From Halobacteriales archaeon SW_5_68_122 (lineage in GTDB: Archaea > Halobacteriota > Halobacteria > Halobacteriales > Haloarculaceae), in contig PXSL01000005.1 of the NCBI GenBank assembly GCA_003022815.1, positions 1 to 18,577 on the forward strand: a stretch of 18,577 bases of DNA, given 5' to 3'. A program made the translations under genes and the position numbers. The notes below the pieces were generated by a model, which was not told the DNA's origin, did not search any database, and saw only the letters and a program-made list of their open reading frames with translations. Shown here piece by piece: positions 14,005-18,577 of this stretch; position 1 is the stretch's first letter, and each line of letters begins with the position of its first letter.

Positions 14005-14782
14005 ACCCGACGACAGCGACGTACGACCCGACCACGATAAACAGTTCGTGAATCGGTGGCCGCGAGACATCGCCGTACAGCGTGATGTCGCCGTTGTAGC
14101 CACGGGCTTCCATCGACTTGACGAGCCGTTCGGACCCCTCGATTGCCGACAGCATCGTCATGCCGAGGATTCTGGCGTACAGCCGCTTGTTCGACCAGAA
14201 CTCCGAGAAGTTCGCACCCCGGGAGAGAGCGGCTTTCACGAGGTCCTCGAGCGTCTCGAGCATGACGAACGTGAACCGATAGGTCAAGAGCGCAATCTGG
14301 TCGATCGGCCGCGGGAGCAACCGCCCGAGCATGTACGCCACGTCCGTATATTTAGTCGTCATCGACGCCGTCAGGGCAAACGTGACGACCGTGAGCGACC
14401 GACAGCTGAGTTCCCCGAAGAGGACGAGCCCTTCCCACGTGACCGAGAGGTCGCCAAGCGGCGTCGAGAGCGCGCCACCGATCGGGGTCCCCGGTTCGAG
14501 AAACGCCAGCGGCCCGGCGACGGAGACGATGAACAGCATCGGGAGCGTGTACCAGCCGGCGAGCCGTCGATAGGGCAGCCCTGCGAGCCCGTAGACCACC
14601 AGCACGGCCCCGTACAGGCCGGCCAGGAGGACGAGGCGGTCGGCCACCGTGACGGCGAGAACGAGTGCGCCGACGATACCTATCTTCGTCCATGGATTGA
14701 CGCGGTGTAGCGGCCCGTCCCGCTGCTCGGCGAACGCCGTGATGAGCCGCGGGTCGGGAACGTGGTTCGAGAGTGTCGTCAC
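13982..14782 (-). CDS. nikQ: ECF-type nickel/cobalt transporter T-component (NikQ/CbiQ)
   Basis: A 266-residue integral membrane protein starting at GTG 14782, which overlaps the nikN stop in a GTGA. About five hydrophobic helices are visible (around VGALVLAVTVADRLVLLAGL, VLVVYGLAGL, MLFIVSVAGPLAFL and the C-terminal ELFIVVGSYVAVVGYAAVVGL). Two cytosolic coupling helices carry the CbiQ signatures TTKYTDVAYMLGRLLPRPIDQ and EGSERLVKSMEARGYNG; the Ala-Arg-Gly motif contacts the ATPase. It links NikM substrate capture to NikO ATP hydrolysis. Upstream in-frame starts would run through nikN and are unlikely. Confidence 0.9.
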   Translation of the reverse strand: MTTLSNHVPDPRLITAFAEQRDGPLHRVNPWTKIGIVGALVLAVTVADRLVLLAGLYGAVLVVYGLAGLPYRRLAGWYTLPMLFIVSVAGPLAFLEPGTPIGGALSTPLGDLSVTWEGLVLFGELSCRSLTVVTFALTASMTTKYTDVAYMLGRLLPRPIDQIALLTYRFTFVMLETLEDLVKAALSRGANFSEFWSNKRLYARILGMTMLSAIEGSERLVKSMEARGYNGDITLYGDVSRPPIHELFIVVGSYVAVVGYAAVVGL

Positions 14783-15108
14783 GGTTGCCGAGCCGGCCGT
14801 TCTCCGTCCTCGAAGCCGCCGTAGCGGTCGATGTAGACATACAGCCCGATACCGAGGACGATCATGAGGGCAACGATAGCGCCGAATTCGAGCATCAGCC
14901 CGCCCTTCCGGATGGGGCCAGCGACGACGATACCGCGGCCGAAGTTGACGAGCGAACCGCCGCCCTCCTGCACGCCGCGCTGGAGGGCTTTCGCAGAGCG
15001 TTTTGCCCACGGCAGGGCACCGCCGGTCGCGGTGAAGCCCCAGTACCCGGCGGCGAGAAAGGCGGCGGACAGACCGAGGAGTCCGCCGTACTGCTTCCAG
15101 CGCTCCAT
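14779..15108 (-). CDS. nikN: Small two-helix transporter component (NikN/CbiN-like)
   Basis: A 109-residue protein with a transmembrane helix near residues 8-27, a central extracytoplasmic part (PWAKRSAKALQRGVQEGGG...), and a second helix near 72-93 (LEFGAIVALMIVLGIGLYVYI). Two helices joined by a loop between nikM and nikQ is the layout of NikN/CbiN, the small subunit that helps load metal into the M component. Sequence conservation in this family is weak, so the call leans on topology and position. It overlaps nikM and nikQ by 3-4 nt each, showing a tight operon. Confidence 0.78.
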   Translation of the reverse strand: MERWKQYGGLLGLSAAFLAAGYWGFTATGGALPWAKRSAKALQRGVQEGGGSLVNFGRGIVVAGPIRKGGLMLEFGAIVALMIVLGIGLYVYIDRYGGFEDGERPARQP

Positions 15109-15788
15109 CAGGCGGTCACCCCAGTCGGATCTTCTTGGGTATCACGGTCGGCGAGACCGACGAGGTCGGGGCGCACAGAGGCGAGGAACTGAACGATGAA
15201 GCCCGTGAGCAGGCCTTCGATGACGGCGACGCCGAGGTTGAGCCCGACGAGCCCTGCAACGGCGATGGTGAGGTCACCACGCGGCAGTGTGCTCCCGTTC
15301 ACGCCGCTGATGACGATGATCGCACCCATCAGGAAGGCCCCTGCCGAGAGGCCGAGCGTTGCCGCGCTGGCGCCAGCGGGGAAGACGTCCCAGTCCATCC
15401 CCATCAATCTCTTGAACGCGTAGTAGGCGACGATGGCCTCGCTCGCGTTGACGAGCGTGTTCGCGCCGAGCAGGCCGACTGCGCCGTGGCCGAGTGCCGC
15501 CGAAAAGATGTTCACGACCAGCGCGATGAGCGCCCCGAGCAGCGGCCCTGCGAGAATGCCCACGAGGCCGGTGAGGTTCATGTGGATGCCACCCCAGACA
15601 GGGATGTTCAGCTGGAAGATCGCGAAGCTCGCAGCCGCGGCAATGCCCGCGAGCGCGATCTGGTGTGTCTTGATACCGCCTTTCCGGACTCGGTAGACGA
15701 CGGCACCGATCAGTCCGACGCCAAGCAGTGTCCAGAGCATCAGTGCCCACAGCGGAAACGAGCCCTCTCCGAGGTGAATGTGTGCCAT
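15108..15788 (-). CDS. nikM: ECF-type nickel/cobalt transporter S-component (NikM/CbiM)
   Basis: A 226-residue membrane protein with about seven hydrophobic segments. It starts MAHIHLGEGSFPLW. In NikM/CbiM the extreme N-terminus (Met1-His2) enters the channel and, with a histidine in the loop before helix 3, binds the metal. Here the loop residue is probably His69 in GGIHMNLTG. The extra alanine means Met1 is likely removed, leaving Ala-His-Ile-His and restoring a histidine at position 2. Other family signatures include GILAGPLLGALIALVVN, LLGANTLVNA and the C-terminal EGLLTGFIVQFL. It is the first gene of nikMNQO. A dyad overlaps its promoter. Nickel rather than cobalt is inferred from nikR nearby. 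Confidence 0.9.
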   Translation of the reverse strand: MAHIHLGEGSFPLWALMLWTLLGVGLIGAVVYRVRKGGIKTHQIALAGIAAAASFAIFQLNIPVWGGIHMNLTGLVGILAGPLLGALIALVVNIFSAALGHGAVGLLGANTLVNASEAIVAYYAFKRLMGMDWDVFPAGASAATLGLSAGAFLMGAIIVISGVNGSTLPRGDLTIAVAGLVGLNLGVAVIEGLLTGFIVQFLASVRPDLVGLADRDTQEDPTGVTA

Positions 15789-15809
15789 CTCTGATTTGCC
15801 AATTTTAGT

Positions 15810-15830
15810 AGCAACTATAATAAAGTTGCT
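15810..15830. promoter_or_regulatory. nikM: Perfect dyad AGCAACT-N7-AGTTGCT over the nikM promoter (candidate NikR operator)
   Basis: Two 7-bp arms surround ATAATAA, which on the minus strand is the TATA-like TTATTAT about 29-36 nt before the nikM ATG. A repressor bound here would block TBP. NikR, encoded about 1.5 kb away, is the obvious candidate, though the sequence is not the E. coli NikR box. The assignment is by position and symmetry. Confidence 0.6.
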
Positions 15831-15845
15831 GTACTTTGCTGTACT
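15826..15845 (+). repeat. Tandem direct repeat TTGCTGTACT x2 next to the nikM dyad
   Basis: TTGCTGTACT occurs twice head to tail (15826-15835, 15836-15845) and shares TTGCT with the right arm of the dyad. It could provide extra regulator half-sites upstream of the promoter. Confidence 0.7.
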
Positions 15846-16129
15846 GGCCCAAATTAGATAACAACCATAGCGTTGAATGCCGCTGTGTATTGAGAGAGGC
15901 GTCTACTTCCATCGACACGGGGATTTCGAACCTTGTATAAAGAACGAGGAAAATGCCTGTGTTTTTAGCCGCAGAATAAATCCGACAATCCTTGAACTAC
16001 TCACAGTCAGGTCGTCAGTCTGAGTTTCCAATCCGTACTTTCAAACTATAGGAACCACCATATAGCGGTAAGGTTAGGTCGGAACGGAGCGGATTCCGAG
16101 CGACCTTCGAAGGCGGCCCTGCCGTCAAT
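15846..16129. other. Intergenic region between nikM and the substrate-binding pseudogene
   Basis: An AT-rich, gene-free stretch. I see an imperfect hairpin around 16078-16107 (TCGGAA with TTCCGA arms) and scattered A/T blocks (for example 15937-15946, 16032-16062). No open frame looks protein-like. Confidence 0.45.
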
Positions 16130-17058
16130 TCAATGAGACAATATTCGAAACACCGATGCGGTGAACACGAATCTTCGAAGGGTTCGTCTCGTGCCTATCG
16201 GTCGAGCAGGCCCCTCGCTCACGCCGGAGCCGATCACCGAGGCAGCGTGGGCGGCAGCGGCGTCCGGTGAATCCCCCGTGAATTCGGTCGCCGCTATATG
16301 CTGTTCAACCAGCGATCCCGCGATGTCGCTGTCGTCGAGTACCTGCTGGTTTGCGAACAGCACTGTGACCGGGTGATTTTCCAGTACGTTTCCGGACCAG
16401 GCGAGTTCGCCGAAGTCGTCGTCCTGACCGATGATCGTCGCAAACGGCTCCTGGATGATCGTCGCGTCGATGTCGCCCGACTGGACCGTCTGGACCGCCT
16501 TCGCCGGTGGGATCTTCGATTTGTCGATGACGGATTCCATCTCCCCGACGTCGAGGTCTTCCTGAATCCAGTATCGGAGGACGATGTCGGGGACGCTCCC
16601 GTCCGGTGGGGCGCCGAATCGAACCTTACGACCATGTTCTTCCTCGAAGCGGTCGAACGTGGCCGCCCCTTCCTGTTCGTAGAAATCAGCGAGTTCTGTC
16701 GTTCCTATGAGTTTGAAGCCGTTTCTTGAATTCGCCGCGAGGACGCCGGCGTCAGTACCTTTGTCGACGAGGACCATCGCAGAAGTGATCCCGAAGAGTG
16801 CAACGTCGATGTCCCCGCTGGCAAACGCCTTGACGATGCTGGGACCGGAGCTGAACCGTTCTATTGTGACAGCTGCTGGAACGTCCTGGTAGTAGCCCTC
16901 TCGTTCCATAACATAGTGTTGCATGTTCGGGTAGATCGGGACGTACGCGACTGTGATGGAATCGAGTAATGGGCCTCTCTGACCGAGACAGCCGGCGAGT
17001 CCCGCTGCAGCAGCCGTGGTTGGCCCCCGTCTGGAGCAATCTTCGACGCGGGATATGG
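16130..17058 (-). pseudogene. Orphan ABC substrate-binding lipoprotein (SsuA/NMT1-like), decayed
   Basis: The core frame encodes a periplasmic-binding protein of the NitT/TauT/NMT1 type: ITVAYVPIYPNMQHYVMEREG, FSSGPSIVKAFASGDIDVALF, GITSAMVLVDKG and AVQTVQSGDIDATIIQEPFA. The first ATG in frame (16924) lies inside the conserved domain, so the true N-terminus is upstream. Reading on gives TTAAAAGLAGC, a lipobox, preceded in another frame by RRRLLQTG, a Tat-like motif. The two join if the C5 run at 17024-17028 loses one base. No ATG or GTG start is visible in either frame before the nearest stops. The last ~30 residues (after GSGVSEG) look unrelated to the family. No permease or ATPase partner is adjacent. 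I read it as a pseudogene damaged at both ends, though one lesion could be a sequencing error. Confidence 0.75.
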
Positions 17059-17193
17059 ACCGTTAGTGTTGCTAATACTAGGATACGTTATAATAATATA
17101 TTTGATTTGGTTAGATAGAATTAATACTAGTGGGGGCTCAGGAGTGTAGGTGTTGCTAGGGTCGGCGTCAACAGCCTCGGGGTCAAGTGGTTT
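17059..17193. promoter_or_regulatory. AT-rich promoter region of the substrate-binding gene with repeated GTTGCTA motifs
   Basis: A TATA-like TTATTATAA (minus strand, about 17089-17097) precedes the decayed gene. GTGTTGCTA occurs near 17076 and again near 17151, and TAATACTAG also occurs twice (near 17084 and 17123). The half-site matches the AGCAAC/GTTGCT arms at the nikM promoter. Confidence 0.45.
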
Positions 17194-17212
17194 GAGACGC
17201 CGAAGGCGTCTC
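17194..17212. repeat. Hairpin GAGACGCC-GAA-GGCGTCTC
   Basis: A perfect 8-bp stem with a 3-nt loop lies about 85 nt past the nikR stop. It has the same geometry as the hairpins at 5058-5450 and may be a 3'-end structure for nikR or an insertion-element relic. The flanking CCTCGGGGTCAAGTGG feels like haloarchaeal IS sequence, but I cannot confirm that. Confidence 0.55.
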
Positions 17213-17297
17213 GTCATCCCAAAAAGCTTCGCCCTTCGGACAACCCCATGGCATCTGCCTTGACAGCCTGTGAATACAGCGAGAGGGGAAAACAGAA

Positions 17298-17726
17298 TCA
17301 GTTCATATCAGCGAGCGGGCCGAAGTCATCCACCGGCAGCACGGAGTAGTCGATTGTGAGCGTGTCCTTCGTTGCCCGGATCTTCCCGACGAACGTCGAT
17401 ATCTCTTCGAGCGACCCTTCCAAGACGAATAGTTCCATGCAATGATGGCCGCCGACGTGACTGTGGAAGTTCGAAGCGACGATGTCCTCGTGCTCGTGAC
17501 GGAGATGCATCATTTTCTCCTCGACGCTCGTCGTCTCGTAGTCGAAAACTACCGTGACGACGCCCATCAAGTCTCGACCTTCGAGTTTCTTATCCTCAAA
17601 TTCACCGAGGAGGTTTCGACTTGCCTCACGGAGTACTTCACTGCGACCAGTGTAGCCGTGATCGTCCGCGAACTGGTCGATTCGATTGAGCAACTCTTCC
17701 GGCATTGAGACGCTGACCACGCTCAT
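17298..17726 (-). CDS. nikR: Nickel-responsive repressor NikR
   Basis: A 142-residue protein from ATG 17726. It starts with a ribbon-helix-helix DNA-binding domain ([38 protein letters not shown]), followed by an ACT-like metal domain. The high-affinity square-planar nickel ligands align with E. coli NikR His76, His87, His89 and Cys95: here His77, His88, His90 and Cys96 in [18 protein letters not shown]. Nickel binding turns it into a repressor of uptake genes. A TATA-like CCTTAACAT about 27 nt upstream supports the start; longer in-frame starts reach 18146 and are rejected. The neighbouring nikMNQO operon is the likely target. The gene looks intact. Confidence 0.95.
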   Translation of the reverse strand: MSVVSVSMPEELLNRIDQFADDHGYTGRSEVLREASRNLLGEFEDKKLEGRDLMGVVTVVFDYETTSVEEKMMHLRHEHEDIVASNFHSHVGGHHCMELFVLEGSLEEISTFVGKIRATKDTLTIDYSVLPVDDFGPLADMN

Positions 17727-17748
17727 ATAACAACACGGGCCTCCTGAA

Positions 17749-17757
17749 ATGTTAAGG
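17749..17757 (-). promoter_or_regulatory. nikR: TATA-like box for nikR
   Basis: The minus strand reads CCTTAACAT, centred about 27 nt before ATG 17726. Between it and the ATG lies GTGTTGTTA, similar to the GTGTTGCTA motifs near the substrate-binding gene. Confidence 0.5.
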
Positions 17758-18027
17758 ATTGTCGTCCCCGATGATGGTGTTGCCGTGGTTGTGAATACGT
17801 TCTTCAAAGAGAGTGGACTACTAACATCATAAGAGCACCGAGCGGCTCCGAAATCCCGGATTATAACTAGAACAAATCTCAGGGTCGGTCGGAAACCTGT
17901 GGCGGATTTTATTGGATAGAGAGAACAGAACACACGCATCAATGCCATCCTCCGAGGTTGTGACGAGAGTCCGGGCGCGGCGCGGACAGTTGCCACTGTC
18001 GACCTGTCGAAAACGGAGGAGAGCCGC
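17758..18027. other. Intergenic region upstream of nikR
   Basis: About 270 nt with mixed composition. A TATA-like TTTTATT (17908-17914) sits about 30 nt before an ATG at 17942, but the frame from that ATG only becomes a serine-rich antisense of the HTH regulator gene, so I do not call a gene. No RNA gene or repeat is evident. Confidence 0.4.
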
Positions 18028-18577
18028 TCAGACCTCGAGTTCGGCGCGATCGCGGATGAGGTTCTCCAGCTCCTCGGCGTCGTCGATGTGCTCCACCTCG
18101 TCGCGCTCGACGAGCGCGGTGCCCTCGATGGAGTCCTGTCGGGCACGGTCGACGACGTACACCGACCGGGTGCGGGTGACGTGGCCGACCGACGACATGA
18201 TGCGGGCCCGCTTCTCGGCGGTGCGGTTGAACTCGGAGTGTCCGGTGAGCACCTTCTTTTCGGCGTCCTCGTCCTCGCTGACGGCCTCGAACGGCGCCCG
18301 CATCGTCGGGTGGACCTCGAAGCCGACCCGCGTCAGGACGGTTATCAGGTGGGCGTCGTCCGGGTCGGCCTCCGGCTCATCAGGGTCCTCGATGTCGTCG
18401 CGGACCTCCTCGGCACCCTCGAGGACGCTGACGGGACTGGCCAGCGGCGTGTCGAACATCTCCTCGAGTTCGGCGGCCACGTCGACGCTCGCGTTCATGC
18501 CGTCCTCGTACTTCGAGACGGTGCGCCGGGAGACGCCGAGTTCGTTCGCCAGCTTGCCCAGCGACCACTCCCGGTCG
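18028..18577 (-). CDS. HTH (XRE-type) transcription regulator, C-terminal part (cut by window end)
   Basis: The frame is open to the right edge and gives 182 residues. The first visible residues are [26 protein letters not shown], the helix-turn-helix of an XRE/Cro-type domain in which [12 protein letters not shown] is the recognition region. After it come an acidic linker ([22 protein letters not shown]) and a conserved C-terminal domain ([49 protein letters not shown]) ending RDRAELEV. This matches a widespread archaeal family of putative HTH-type regulators of about 320 residues with no proven target. The N-terminal portion is outside the window. The GC-rich codon use is that of core genes, so it marks the right edge of the accessory stretch. 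Confidence 0.85.
   Translation of the reverse strand, partial: DREWSLGKLANELGVSRRTVSKYEDGMNASVDVAAELEEMFDTPLASPVSVLEGAEEVRDDIEDPDEPEADPDDAHLITVLTRVGFEVHPTMRAPFEAVSEDEDAEKKVLTGHSEFNRTAEKRARIMSSVGHVTRTRSVYVVDRARQDSIEGTALVERDEVEHIDDAEELENLIRDRAELEV

Noticed and set aside
17160..17297. TnpB or IS remnant downstream of nikR
   Set aside because: The segment around CCTCGGGGTCAAGTGG feels familiar from haloarchaeal IS elements, but no transposase motif or defined end can be shown.
17942..18100. Leaderless gene from ATG 17942
   Set aside because: A TATA-like box is correctly placed, but the frame becomes the serine-rich antisense of the conserved HTH regulator gene.

Overview
The window is haloarchaeal (class Halobacteria). 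The proteins are very acidic, the coding sequence is GC-rich, starts are often leaderless with a TATA-like box about 27 nt upstream, and the archaeal gene order L39e - L31e - aIF6 - L18a/LX - prefoldin alpha - FtsY is present at the left end. I cannot name the genus.

Layout. (1) Positions 1-3099: the tail of rpl39e, then rpl31e, eif6, rpl18a, pfdA, ftsY and a small secreted pilin-like protein, all on +. (2) Positions 3096-4784: a membrane-anchored zinc-ribbon protein and a crotonase-family enzyme on -. (3) Positions 4785-5582: no gene, but an unusual run of about 16 consecutive perfect or near-perfect hairpins, most with 8-10 bp arms and a 3-nt loop. (4) Positions 5583-9180: an Lrp/AsnC regulator interrupted by an in-frame TGA, a convergent amidohydrolase, the 5' stub of a dabB-type gene, and an intact RecJ-like DHH nuclease. 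(5) Positions 9229-11669 on -: hemC, cobA (SUMT) and hemD for tetrapyrrole synthesis; cobA appears to have lost about 60 internal residues. (6) Positions 11670-18027: a more AT-rich, accessory-looking stretch with a 43-residue C2H2 zinc-finger microprotein, IS200/IS605-type right-end remnants, a DsrE-fold protein resembling SaoD, a nikMNQO-type nickel ECF transporter, a decayed orphan substrate-binding lipoprotein and nikR. (7) Position 18028 to the end: the 3' part of a conserved HTH regulator gene on -.

How the genes work together. The left block serves translation, chaperoning and membrane targeting. The hem/cob block makes uroporphyrinogen III and precorrin-2. NikMNQO would import Ni2+ under NikR, and a dyad over the nikM promoter is a candidate operator. 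The DsrE-like gene lies directly downstream of the nickel transporter in the same orientation, which suggests an unexplored link between sulfur-relay-like chemistry and nickel.

A second theme is gene erosion. Five loci carry lesions or suspected lesions (lrp, dabB, cobA, nikO 5' end, substrate-binding protein), and two kinds of palindromic non-coding element are present. The hairpin array and the tandem solo IS605-like right ends are the most unusual structures. All assignments come from reading the sequence; no database search was run.
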